From positions 1 to 62,935 of the forward strand of contig CASDPK010000012.1 in the NCBI GenBank assembly GCA_949282555.1: a DNA stretch of 62,935 nt. The letters are read 5' to 3'. Each line of letters begins with the position of its first letter. The first letter of the stretch is position 1. The position numbers and the translations under genes are program-made. A model generated the notes under the pieces. It worked only from the letters and a program-made list of their open reading frames with translations. It had not been told where the DNA came from and searched no databases. Positions 26,492 through 35,479 of the stretch are shown here, in pieces. The DNA comes from an uncultured Lentisphaeraceae bacterium (lineage in GTDB: Bacteria > Verrucomicrobiota > Kiritimatiellia > RFP12 > DVOR01).

Positions 26492-27658
26492 ATGAAAAAC
26501 GACCGAATCCTCGGAATAGAAGTCATACGCATTGTGGCTTGTTTCATCGTAGTTTGTTTGCACACGATTACGTGGTTTAGGACCCCCTCTCGTATAATAG
26601 AAAACTCACTGTTCATAAGGTGTTTTCTGATGGACGGAGTCCCGTTGTTTTGGCTTATCATGGGCTTTTTCCTCTTTCGTAATCCCAATATAACGTTGTG
26701 GGGGAAATTGAAAAAGACGGCCCATGATCTTCTTTTCCCCGCATTTTTGGTGATGTTGGTCGCCCAAATTTGGAAAGACTGGATCGTCGCCGGAGGAATA
26801 GGTGAAGGCTTTTTGTCGTGTTTAGATTTTCATAGTTTCGATGCGAAGAACTTGTTTGGAAACATCATCAAATGGAAATCCGATATGACCTATGGCGGAC
26901 ACCTATGGTACGTGTTCTCGTATGTCATTGTGATTCTTTGGATGCCCCTTTTACGATACATCTGCGTGGATGAGCCAAAAGCGAACAAATGTCGACAATA
27001 CGTCATGTTACTTACAGCCCTCTCCATCTTAAATTCAGATGCTCGCCACCTGCTGAGACCATATATGAATTGGACGCTTGTCATTCAACATATAATATCT
27101 CCAACGCTTCTTTACGTGATGCTTGGATATGAATTATCACGTTTTTATGATGCCATGTTGCTAAACGCGAAAAAAGTCAGGATCGTTGGCTTTTTAAGTT
27201 GGTTTTGTTTTTGCATATTGAAAAGCGTCCTTGTCATACACGATGTACGAATTTCACGTTATGACATATATTTTCTGGGAATCGGTACAAGCTTGGGATT
27301 TCTCTCGTCCATTTCCCTTTTTCTCGCACTCGTGACATTCAATTTCGAGGATATGCCACGTGTTACACAAGGTTGGATTCGAAAAATTGCATCTACGACC
27401 CTAGGCATTTATTTGATTCATACGTTAGTATATCGCAAAGTTAACGCCCTCGGGATTCGAGATTGGTTCTACAGTCCATACACACATGATACGACAAATC
27501 TATTCGTTGAAATCGGTTGTTCATTGAGTTACGCTATGTTTATCTTTGTGCTTTGTTGTGTCTTCGTAGTGTTGCTAAGATGCATAAGACGGAGTGGATA
27601 TGCCGTTTTTTCGCAAATACGAACGTGTTACATGACAAAGATCGAAACACGACAGTAG
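26492..27658 (+). CDS. Acyltransferase family 3 membrane protein
   Basis: The 388-residue product has about ten helices and the typical start of acyltransferase-3 proteins (LGIEVIRIVACFIVVCLHT, with the catalytic-type histidine at about residue 25). These O-acetylate or otherwise acylate sugars of surface polymers. The gene is AT-rich like the one before it and lies in the polysaccharide locus, so modification of that glycan is the likely role. Gaps of 118 and 130 bp flank it; I see no clear signal in either. Confidence 0.82.
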   Translation: MKNDRILGIEVIRIVACFIVVCLHTITWFRTPSRIIENSLFIRCFLMDGVPLFWLIMGFFLFRNPNITLWGKLKKTAHDLLFPAFLVMLVAQIWKDWIVAGGIGEGFLSCLDFHSFDAKNLFGNIIKWKSDMTYGGHLWYVFSYVIVILWMPLLRYICVDEPKANKCRQYVMLLTALSILNSDARHLLRPYMNWTLVIQHIISPTLLYVMLGYELSRFYDAMLLNAKKVRIVGFLSWFCFCILKSVLVIHDVRISRYDIYFLGIGTSLGFLSSISLFLALVTFNFEDMPRVTQGWIRKIASTTLGIYLIHTLVYRKVNALGIRDWFYSPYTHDTTNLFVEIGCSLSYAMFIFVLCCVFVVLLRCIRRSGYAVFSQIRTCYMTKIETRQ

Positions 27659-27788
27659 TACCTTCATGCTTTGTAAACCGTTATTTCGCCAAAGGAATTT
27701 CGTCCTTCTCGTTATGTCACTGGCCGATTGTAAGGAAAGTTTGGCACATTTGAGGAGTCCATAAGGAACGCCAACCAAGAGGAATAGT

Positions 27789-28754
27789 TTGCGCCAAATA
27801 ATACCTAGTAATATAAAGTCAGACGTCTTCTCTCGAACGACTTGTGTCATTATGGTGACACATAATCGGAGTAAATGTGTGACTCGTGCGCTCATCGCAT
27901 TGCAAACATTCAGTGTTGATGTCCTTGTTGTAGACAATGCGTCCTCGGATGAGACCTCAGAGACACTTCGTTCCTTCCGCTCAATTCATGTATTGTATTT
28001 ATCGAAAAACCGTGGAGGAAGCGGAGGATTCGTAGCCGGTATACGATGGGCCTGTGCGAAGGGTTATCAATGGCTTTGGTTGATGGATGACGATGTGGTA
28101 CCCCTCCCGGGGGCGTTGGAGGTTTTTGCCGCATACGCCAAACCGGGGGCTTGCCTCAATCCTTCCAAGCTGACAGCGGCAGGCAAAATCTTTGAGTTCG
28201 AAGGGAAAATAGACTGGCGAACGCTGAAACGGCGGTGTCTTCCCCATGCCCAAGTCTTTCAAAATACAGATGCTGTGCCCTGCGACACGGCCTGTTTTGA
28301 GGGGCTGTTTGTGGATGCACACTTGGCCGAGAGTCTCCTAACCCCATGGCAGAACTTTTTCATCGCATGGGACGACATCCTTTTTGGGATGTTGGCATCG
28401 AAAGCCGGGACTAACCTTTATCTCAAGCAGTTCTGCATTCAAAAGCAGTTTGACCGAGAAAACCCATTCATCGGGAAATGGCGATACCACTCGTCACTCT
28501 TTGGGCGTTATTTCCATCTGCGGAATTTCTGCTTGGTTCGAAACTATCTTCGCCGCCATGGTCTAGGAGGTGATCGTGCTCGACTCCAGTTTGCCTACGA
28601 GTGGCTCAAAGCTCTCATCTTAACCCTCATTGTCGAGCACAATCCAAAGGGTGTTTGGCTCTTATTCCTTGCATGGTGGCATGGAACGCGTGGTGACGTT
28701 ACGACGGCGCAAATGCTTTTCCCCTCACCTCAATCATCAACGGCAGGAAAATGA
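27789..28754 (+). CDS. GT2 glycosyltransferase, GlfT/rhamnosyltransferase-like
   Basis: The 321-residue GT-A protein has TCVIMVTHNRSKCVTRAL at the first strand, VVDNASSDET, KNRGGSGGFVAGI and the metal site WLMDDDV. The GGSGGF segment resembles galactofuranosyl- and rhamnosyltransferases. The start is TTG at 27789: AGAGG lies about 7 bases upstream, and the first in-frame ATG (27852) would delete the first strand of the fold. It overlaps the next gene by 4 bp. Confidence 0.8.
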   Translation: MRQIIPSNIKSDVFSRTTCVIMVTHNRSKCVTRALIALQTFSVDVLVVDNASSDETSETLRSFRSIHVLYLSKNRGGSGGFVAGIRWACAKGYQWLWLMDDDVVPLPGALEVFAAYAKPGACLNPSKLTAAGKIFEFEGKIDWRTLKRRCLPHAQVFQNTDAVPCDTACFEGLFVDAHLAESLLTPWQNFFIAWDDILFGMLASKAGTNLYLKQFCIQKQFDRENPFIGKWRYHSSLFGRYFHLRNFCLVRNYLRRHGLGGDRARLQFAYEWLKALILTLIVEHNPKGVWLLFLAWWHGTRGDVTTAQMLFPSPQSSTAGK

Positions 28755-30316
28755 TTTCACTCATTGTCGGCACGTTGGGGCGTGAGGCCCCGCTCAAAAG
28801 GCTGTTGGCTTCGCTGGAACAACAAACCTTCCGGGATTTTGAGGTCGTATTGATTGATCAGAGTGGTGATGACCATCTGATGCCACACTTGACGGAGTAT
28901 CCGTCGCTTATGATCCGTCGGGTGACAGCGACTCCGGGACTTTCGAAAGCTCGCAATCTAGGATTGACACTGGCACGGGGTGATATTGTCGGATTTCCGG
29001 ATGATGATTGCTGGTATGGCCCAGGCTTATTGGCGCATGTAAACGATGTGTTGGCGGACACATCGATTGACGGTGTGTCCTTTCGTGTGCAGGATGAACA
29101 TGGGAGATGTTCTGCTGGCTGGATGAGTGCCGAACGGATGATAATCACGCGCCGAAACGTTTGGAGAACGGTAGTTTCATGCTCTTTCTTTCTAAAGCGA
29201 AGCGTCATCGGTGCGAAACGGTTCAATGAGCATCTCGGCATTGGCAGTGGCACGCCATTCGGCTCTGGCGAAGAAACCGATTTTCTGTTACATTTGCTGG
29301 CCCAAGGTCTGAGTATTTCTTATGACGGAAGTATGCAGGTGTTCCATCCTGTTTTTCAGGGGCCTTGGAAGCTTCGCCGTGGGTGGAACTACGGCCTTGG
29401 CCATGGATGGGTGTTGCGACACCATCATTATGGCATCTTAGCCATCGGAAAGGCAATGGCGTTTCAGTGTATACGGGCGCTTCAGGCCGTATTCACGTTT
29501 CGGCCTAAGAAAGCGGTCTTTCACTTGGTTCAGGCTTGCGGGAGAGGTGTCGGCTATATGCTCGCGCAACCTTCTGACACCGAAAAGGCTACTAAGACTT
29601 TTGGCTTGTATCGTTGGGGGGCATGGGGAGTGTCCGCGATTTTGGCCGTGACGGGGCTTGCGCTGACGACGCTATGGGTGGGCGTTCAAGCGGACGTGCT
29701 TTACCGTTATGCGCCAATGGCGGAGGCCTTTGCCGAAGGGAATTGGCTGGAGGCATTTCATCCGCGTTTTGGCGTTGGGATGCCGACCGTGGCAGGAAGC
29801 CTTGTCTGGCTGATCGGTTGCGATGGATTGACGGCATGTGCATGGGTGGCACTTATTGCTTGGGCACTCTGTGTGCCGCCGCTTTTCGCTGTGGCTGAAC
29901 GTGTCTTTGGACGACCGACGGCATGGATGTCCACCCTCCTCTACGCCATCTGCCCCATGACGTTTTATTGGGCGCTCTGTGGTCTGCGTGAGCCGTTCCG
30001 AACGCTTGGGGTTTTGTGTGCCATTCTCGCGATTCTCCGGCGTCGTGAGGGGATGCGATGGGGAAGTCTATGGCCTTTATTGGCGGCGTTGCCGGCACTC
30101 TGCGTCTTTCGGAGCGACACGCTTGCCATAGGCGGAGCCCTCCTCTTGGTTTATGGACTCTATGACCGCCTCGGCGCACGGTTTTTGCTCGCGATGTTAT
30201 GGATGGCGGCCTGGCTTCAGCCGGGATGCCTGCTGACATGGAAATGGCTTGGCCTGTGGTTGCCCTCCACTCAAATCGCGGGCGTATGGCTCCGCCTCTT
30301 CGGAGGGACGCCATGA
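28751..30316 (+). CDS. GT2 glycosyltransferase fused to the N-terminal half of a GT-C-like membrane domain
   Basis: The 521-residue product has a GT-A domain in residues 1-240 (LIVGTLGREAPLKRLL, IDQSGDD, ATPGLSKARNLGL, FPDDDCW). From about 290 it has several helices with a mixed loop (DVLYRYAPMAEAFAEGNWLEAFHPRFG) like the start of ArnT/PMT-type GT-C enzymes. It stops after about seven helices, and the next gene begins within the stop codon and appears to continue the membrane domain. Whether this is a natural split or an old frameshift is open. Confidence 0.7.
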   Translation: MISLIVGTLGREAPLKRLLASLEQQTFRDFEVVLIDQSGDDHLMPHLTEYPSLMIRRVTATPGLSKARNLGLTLARGDIVGFPDDDCWYGPGLLAHVNDVLADTSIDGVSFRVQDEHGRCSAGWMSAERMIITRRNVWRTVVSCSFFLKRSVIGAKRFNEHLGIGSGTPFGSGEETDFLLHLLAQGLSISYDGSMQVFHPVFQGPWKLRRGWNYGLGHGWVLRHHHYGILAIGKAMAFQCIRALQAVFTFRPKKAVFHLVQACGRGVGYMLAQPSDTEKATKTFGLYRWGAWGVSAILAVTGLALTTLWVGVQADVLYRYAPMAEAFAEGNWLEAFHPRFGVGMPTVAGSLVWLIGCDGLTACAWVALIAWALCVPPLFAVAERVFGRPTAWMSTLLYAICPMTFYWALCGLREPFRTLGVLCAILAILRRREGMRWGSLWPLLAALPALCVFRSDTLAIGGALLLVYGLYDRLGARFLLAMLWMAAWLQPGCLLTWKWLGLWLPSTQIAGVWLRLFGGTP

Positions 30317-31074
30317 ACCTCACCGGCCTTGGACTCTTTGGCGAAGGGCTCTTTCTCCCGTATGCCTTGGTGGCATGGGGCGTGATTGTCGTGCGTATCG
30401 CCACGCATCGTTTTCAACGTGTGGAGTGGTTGTTATTGGCCCTGCTTCTTGGGCATCACCTCTTGGAAGTGGCACAATTAATCGCGGGGGATGGTGAGCT
30501 CCGACACTTGCCGGATCGTTACTTTGGCCCCGTGGCCCCCCTCCTTTGGCTCTGGACCGCATATGGGCTTGTTTGGCTATGGCAATGGCGCAAGGATGGT
30601 TGGCGTTGGTTCTTCCGTCTTTTGATCATTGCTTTTTTGCTTGAAGTCGCAGGCTATGAGGGCGGCAAGAAGCTTGTCAAGGAGTACCGACGCGGTGCGG
30701 CACGCGATGCGTTGGTCGCAGGCGAAGCGATGGCGCCATTGATCCGTGCGGACTATCAAGGCCCGGCGCGTCATTCGGCGTTCCGCTATGTCTCGCATGA
30801 ATACTACACCTCCCGGCGGCCGGTTGTCCTTGGCCCGTATGCCGCGGCAGCATGGGCCGTGCGAGGGCATGGCGACCTCACCGATTTCGGCTATCCGTTG
30901 CCGGAGGATTACCGTGCCGAACGCGTGGATGACCATTTTAAGGAGCCTTCCCCTATTCACTACCGCTTTGTCGGGGAAGTCTTCGGGACGCGTTATCCGT
31001 GGCGCCTTTACCGTCGACTCCCAGATAACGAACGTCACGTGTCACCCTCCTCTGCTCCCTCGCCACGTCCATGA
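30313..31074 (+). CDS. Membrane protein, apparent C-terminal half of a GT-C-like enzyme
   Basis: The 253-residue product has four or five helices in the first 150 residues (including RYFGPVAPLLWLWTAYGLVWLW, like the RYxxPxxPLL segment of PMT/ArnT-type enzymes) and a soluble C-terminal part. The ATG lies inside the stop of the previous gene (ATGA at 30313-30316). Alone it lacks the GT-C N-terminal catalytic loop, which the previous ORF supplies. It overlaps the following GT4 gene by 4 bp. Confidence 0.62.
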   Translation: MNLTGLGLFGEGLFLPYALVAWGVIVVRIATHRFQRVEWLLLALLLGHHLLEVAQLIAGDGELRHLPDRYFGPVAPLLWLWTAYGLVWLWQWRKDGWRWFFRLLIIAFLLEVAGYEGGKKLVKEYRRGAARDALVAGEAMAPLIRADYQGPARHSAFRYVSHEYYTSRRPVVLGPYAAAAWAVRGHGDLTDFGYPLPEDYRAERVDDHFKEPSPIHYRFVGEVFGTRYPWRLYRRLPDNERHVSPSSAPSPRP

Positions 31075-32162
31075 GAACCGCACTCCTTCACTACTGGTTG
31101 CTTTCCATGCGCGGGGGCGAAAAGGTCCTTGAAGCGCTGGCCCGCCGTTTTCCCGAGGCTCCCATCTATACGCACGCTTGCCATCGGGAGGCGCTTTCCT
31201 CCACCCTCCGCTCCCATCCGATCAAAGAAAGTTTCATTTCCCTCTTGCCCCACGCCCGACGTAGTTGCCAGCGTTATCTCCCCCTCATGCCACTGGCATT
31301 GCGGCCGTGGGATTTCTCCGGATTCGATTTGATTGTAAGCAGTGAATCGGGCCCTATAAAAGGGATTCGCAAGCCTACTGGGGTGCGTCATCTCTGTTAT
31401 TGCCACACGCCCATGCGTTATCTTTGGGATCTCTACGATGATTATTATCAACGAACGGGACCCATAGGCCGCCTCGCCATGCGGAGCTTCACGCCCATGC
31501 TCCGCCGCTATGATCTTCGAAGTGCCGAACAGGTGGATCGGTTTGTCGCCAATTCCGCCTTTGTTGCCGAACGTATCCGCCGGATCTATGGACGAGCCTC
31601 TACCGTCATCTATCCTCCCGTCGAAATCAACCGCTTCATCTCCGAACCCGAACGCGAACGCACCTACTGGCTGTGGCTCGGCGCACTCGTTCCTTACAAG
31701 GCCCCCGATCTCCTTGTGGAAGCCTTTCGAGGGCTTAATGAACGACTTGTGGTCGCAGGAGAGGGGCCCTTGCGTGCCACCCTTGAGCGTTTGGCTCCGC
31801 CCAATGTGACCTTCCTTGGTCGCGTGGATGATGACGCCCTCCCTGGGCTTTATGCGGGGGCCAAAGGATTGTTGTTCCCGGGCATTGAGGATTTCGGGAT
31901 CGTTCCCGTTGAAGCCCAAGCCGCAGGGACCCCTGTGCTTGCATTGCGCGGTGGAGGCGCGTTGGAAACCATCCAAGAAGGCGAGACAGGCCTTTTCTTC
32001 GACCGCCCCACCCCTCAAGCCATCCGCAATACATTGGAAGAAGCCTCCGCCCGACGTTGGGATCGCGAAGCCCTCCGCCGAAACGCCAGCCGATTCACAC
32101 CCGAAATCTTCAACGCCGCCCTTGATCGAGAACTCACCGCCCTATTCCAATCACACCCTTGA
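31071..32162 (+). CDS. GT4 glycosyltransferase
   Basis: The 363-residue GT-B protein resembles WbaZ-like mannosyltransferases. It opens with LLHYWLLSMRGGEKVLEAL, has the central CYCHTPMRYLWDLYDDYY segment and a C-terminal Rossmann half with WLGALVPYKAPDLLVEAF and the nucleotide-sugar site GIEDFGIVPVEAQAAGTPVLA. It is the last gene of the polysaccharide locus, coupled to the gene before it by ATGA. The donor sugar is inferred only by resemblance. Confidence 0.85.
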   Translation: MRTALLHYWLLSMRGGEKVLEALARRFPEAPIYTHACHREALSSTLRSHPIKESFISLLPHARRSCQRYLPLMPLALRPWDFSGFDLIVSSESGPIKGIRKPTGVRHLCYCHTPMRYLWDLYDDYYQRTGPIGRLAMRSFTPMLRRYDLRSAEQVDRFVANSAFVAERIRRIYGRASTVIYPPVEINRFISEPERERTYWLWLGALVPYKAPDLLVEAFRGLNERLVVAGEGPLRATLERLAPPNVTFLGRVDDDALPGLYAGAKGLLFPGIEDFGIVPVEAQAAGTPVLALRGGGALETIQEGETGLFFDRPTPQAIRNTLEEASARRWDREALRRNASRFTPEIFNAALDRELTALFQSHP

Positions 32163-32221
32163 TGCAATGGGGACACCGAGGTTTTTCATCAATGGATGCC
32201 GCCGGGACCAAGTGTGAGTTG

Positions 32222-32230
32222 TGCTATACT
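32222..32230 (+). promoter_or_regulatory. Extended -10 upstream of the DUF2339 gene
   Basis: TGCTATACT (hexamer 32225-32230) lies 48 bases before the ATG at 32279. It probably opens the transcript that runs through nadD, rsfS and lysA. Confidence 0.5.
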
Positions 32231-32278
32231 GCACATAGAGGATGTGCCACGTCGTTGCACTGAGAGAGGAGTCGGGCC

Positions 32279-34519
32279 ATGGAATTTCTGATTATCTTTG
32301 TGGTATTCGTCGTATTCATCGCGGCGATGGTTGCCTTGGTCACGCCCTTTTTGCTCCTTGGCATCCTGCGGCGCCTGACGGATCTGGAGCAGTCAATCCG
32401 CCACTTGCGTGCATCCACGCCGCCGAAATCACCGTCAGCACAAACACACCCATCGGGGCCGCCCACGGTCGTCCCTATACGACCTCCCACCCCTCAACCC
32501 ACACGCGCAGTACAAAGGCGTATGCCTTCGGCTCCCCCTCCATTCATCCCACCGTCTCCGAAGGCACCGCAGCTACAACCATCGGCGTTGGCGCTTTGGT
32601 TCAAGCGATTGCAGATCCTTGCCATGGACTGGCTCTTGGTGCGGGGACCCTTCGCTCCCAAGGGCGATCTCCCGCGTGAAACGGCGCTCGCGGTACATTG
32701 GCTCATCCGTGCCGGTGTGATCACGTTGCTCTTTGGCATTTCGTTCTTTGTCCGGTGGGCGATTCTGCATGGCCTCTTGGGACCTGTTGGCCGCTGCACA
32801 TTCACGGCCCTTGCCGGATTCGCCTTTGTCGGCGGTGGCATGGGTTTGTTGCGTACGCGCTACCGAATCATCGGCGAGGGACTTGCCGGCGTGGGCATTG
32901 TCGCGCTCTACTTTTCCCTCTACGCGGCAACGGCAATGTTCGGTTTGCTTTCCCTGCTTGTCGGTTTTGCAGGAATGGCGGTACTGACCTTCATTGCGGG
33001 TGGATTCGCCCTCGGATTGCGTCTACCCTCTGTCGCCGTACTCGTGACGTTGGGCGGCATGTTCACGCCGGTGCTGTTGCATGCCGAAACCGCCAACATC
33101 CCCTTGCTTTACGTCTATCTTGGCATGCTTTCCTGTGGCATCGGAGCCGGGACATGGTGGCGACGGTGGGATGCTCTGGCCGTGCTGGGATTTGCCCTCG
33201 CCTGGATTGTCACCTTATTGGCGCCCAAGGTCGATTGCACGCCCTGGTGGTTCACGACGCTTCACTTGCTTTATGTGGGCCTCATTTTCGCCAATCTCAT
33301 GCACCGGGGTTGGAAAGGGGGTTGGCTCACGCTTGCCGCCCTTTTGGCCAACCTCGCCGTCTTTTGGAGCGCCCTCCTTGTGCTGACGGTGGCGGAGGGC
33401 ATTCAAACCGTGTTGGCGTTGGTTCTTGCCGGCGTTTACGCCTTACTCGCTGTTCTCATGCGTGACCGGGGCGACCGCCGCATGACATGGTGCGCGACGC
33501 TGTTGGCGCTCGTCTGCTTGGCCTTGGCCGCGCTCTTCGGGCTGGAAATGGTCGGCACCGCGTTGGCATGGTGTCTGTTGGCGATGGCAGCGGTTGAGCT
33601 GGGGCATCACACGAAAGAATCCGCCCTCACCGACCTCGGGCAATGCTTCGGCGTCTTTGCCCTCTTCGCCACATTGATAACAACTTGCCTTGAAGTCGAC
33701 TCCGCACAGGGAACGTTGGGGTATTGGGTCGCCTCGCTTATCGGAACAGCGTTATTGACGGTGCATGGCTGGTGGCGACTGGACGGACAAGCGGAGTTCC
33801 GAAGCCGAGGCTTTGCGGTGTTGGGTTGGATTTGTGTGCTACCCTACGCGCCCCTCTTCTTGATTCAGCAACGCATAGGGGAAGAGACGGCCCTGTTGAT
33901 TGCAACCGTTGCCGTCACGGCGTGGAGCGGGCTTGTCCCAACCCTGATTCGCCCCAAGGCGGCGTGGCTAAAGGGGGTCACCGTTCTTGCGGTCTTTGCC
34001 ATTTCGATTTGGCTAGGGTTGTGGCTGTTCATCGATCTTGTCTCGACAACGCATGGGGAATGGTTGGCCCTACAGTATCCGCTTGCGGGGCTCTGTGTTG
34101 CCGCCCACCTTTTCCTTCTCGGGCGATGGGCACCGGGAACACGATTCTTTCACACACTCTCTGCCGTCGTATTTGGGCTTGTGCTCACACGCGTGGCCTA
34201 CGCCGTTGGATGGAGGTTTTGGGGCAGTGAGGCCGGAAACATCGCCGTCAGCCCGGCCTGGGCACTCTACGCCCTGACACTGATGGCACTGGGACTTTGG
34301 CGCCGGCACCGTGCGATGCGCCTGGGAGGGCTTGGGCTTTTCGCCGCCACAATCGCCAAAGTCTTCCTGCTGGACATGGCGGGGAGCGGCCTTTTGTGGA
34401 AAATGCTCGCCGCAATCCCTGTGGGCGGACTGCTGATTCTTGGCGCCGTGCTTTACCTCCGTCTCTCTCCCGCGAAGACACACCCACCCTATCCCTCCGG
34501 AAAGGGGCCGCAACAATGA
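32279..34519 (+). CDS. DUF2339 multi-span membrane protein
   Basis: The 746-residue protein has an N-terminal helix (3-28), a Pro/Ser-rich cytoplasmic-type linker (about 50-110) and then about 20 hydrophobic helices. The stretch WLIRAGVITLLFGISFFVRWA followed by GEGLAGVGIVALYFSLYAAT is characteristic of DUF2339 proteins, whose function is unknown. GGAG precedes the ATG. Its TGA overlaps the nadD start (ATGA). Confidence 0.8.
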   Translation: MEFLIIFVVFVVFIAAMVALVTPFLLLGILRRLTDLEQSIRHLRASTPPKSPSAQTHPSGPPTVVPIRPPTPQPTRAVQRRMPSAPPPFIPPSPKAPQLQPSALALWFKRLQILAMDWLLVRGPFAPKGDLPRETALAVHWLIRAGVITLLFGISFFVRWAILHGLLGPVGRCTFTALAGFAFVGGGMGLLRTRYRIIGEGLAGVGIVALYFSLYAATAMFGLLSLLVGFAGMAVLTFIAGGFALGLRLPSVAVLVTLGGMFTPVLLHAETANIPLLYVYLGMLSCGIGAGTWWRRWDALAVLGFALAWIVTLLAPKVDCTPWWFTTLHLLYVGLIFANLMHRGWKGGWLTLAALLANLAVFWSALLVLTVAEGIQTVLALVLAGVYALLAVLMRDRGDRRMTWCATLLALVCLALAALFGLEMVGTALAWCLLAMAAVELGHHTKESALTDLGQCFGVFALFATLITTCLEVDSAQGTLGYWVASLIGTALLTVHGWWRLDGQAEFRSRGFAVLGWICVLPYAPLFLIQQRIGEETALLIATVAVTAWSGLVPTLIRPKAAWLKGVTVLAVFAISIWLGLWLFIDLVSTTHGEWLALQYPLAGLCVAAHLFLLGRWAPGTRFFHTLSAVVFGLVLTRVAYAVGWRFWGSEAGNIAVSPAWALYALTLMALGLWRRHRAMRLGGLGLFAATIAKVFLLDMAGSGLLWKMLAAIPVGGLLILGAVLYLRLSPAKTHPPYPSGKGPQQ

Positions 34520-35124
34520 GTGGAAAGCTTCGCAACATCGGCCTCCTCGGCGGTTCGTTTGACCCCGTTCATGCGGGGCATTTGGCCCTTGCGCGTGCGG
34601 CGCGGGAGACCTTCGGGCTTGACGAAGTGCGATTGATGCCCTGTGCTCAGCAGGCTCTGAAAGATCGTCGTCCGGCCCCAGCGGAAGATCGTTGCGCCAT
34701 GTTGCGCTTGGCGTTGGCGCGAGAACCCGGACTAACGCTGGACTGCCGCGAACTTTTCCGCGGCGGACGCACGCATACCTATGACACCCTCTTGGAACTC
34801 CGAAGCGAGCTTCCCGGGGCTCGCCTATGGTTCATCCTTGGCATGGATTCCGTCCGCGACTTTGCGCGGTGGTATCGGCCCAAAGAACTGCTTGAACTAT
34901 GCGCGTTCATCGCGTTCGACCGACCTGGCCTATCGCCACCGGAGCCCCCCTTTGACGCGCGCCTCTTGGCCCACCGCCTGCGCGGCCCGTTGCTCGATAT
35001 TTCCAGCTCGGATATCCGCCGTACGGTTGCGGCACAGAGCGCGATTCGGTATCCTATGGGGGATTTGGAGGAACGCTACCTCAAAGACCGCCATCTCTAC
35101 ATGAAGGAGCCTTTGTCCCAATGA
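34516..35124 (+). CDS. nadD: Nicotinate-nucleotide adenylyltransferase NadD
   Basis: The 202-residue protein joins ATP and nicotinate mononucleotide in NAD synthesis. It shows GGSFDPVHAGHL (12-23) with the nucleotidyltransferase HxGH motif, the middle FILGMDSVRDFARWY and the C-terminal ISSSDIRR. The start at 34516 overlaps the previous stop. A frame upstream is open but antisense-like and lacks the family N-terminus. It is coupled to rsfS by ATGA, a common pairing. Confidence 0.93.
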   Translation: MSGKLRNIGLLGGSFDPVHAGHLALARAARETFGLDEVRLMPCAQQALKDRRPAPAEDRCAMLRLALAREPGLTLDCRELFRGGRTHTYDTLLELRSELPGARLWFILGMDSVRDFARWYRPKELLELCAFIAFDRPGLSPPEPPFDARLLAHRLRGPLLDISSSDIRRTVAAQSAIRYPMGDLEERYLKDRHLYMKEPLSQ

Positions 35125-35477
35125 AACAGACAAGCGAAGCGTTGGCGCTGGGCATCGCCCAAGCGCTCTACGACAAGCAGGCCGAGAACATCCGCGTGCT
35201 CGATGTGCGGGGTGTCTCGACGGTGACGGATTACTGCGTGGTGGCCTCCGGGACCTCCGCGCCACACTTGAAAGCCCTGCAGCGCGCCGCGCAAAGTTAC
35301 CTGAAAGAACAGGAAGACGCGCGTTACCGCCTCTCCGGCGAAGCCGACAGCGGTTGGGTGTTGCTGGACGCTTTCACCGTGGTGACCCACATCTTTGCGC
35401 CTGAAGCCCGGGATTACTACGACATCGAAGCCCTGTGGAAAGACGCCAAAGAAATCCCCTTCACCCCCGCCGAGTGA
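35121..35477 (+). CDS. rsfS: Ribosomal silencing factor RsfS
   Basis: The 118-residue protein of the RsfS/Iojap/YbeB family binds L14 and blocks subunit joining in starvation. Family marks are DVRGVSTVTDYCVVASGTSAPHLKAL and the C-terminal WVLLDAFTVVTHIFAPEARDYYDIEALW. Overlap with nadD by 4 bp supports co-translation. Confidence 0.93.
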   Translation: MKQTSEALALGIAQALYDKQAENIRVLDVRGVSTVTDYCVVASGTSAPHLKALQRAAQSYLKEQEDARYRLSGEADSGWVLLDAFTVVTHIFAPEARDYYDIEALWKDAKEIPFTPAE

Positions 35478-35479
35478 TC

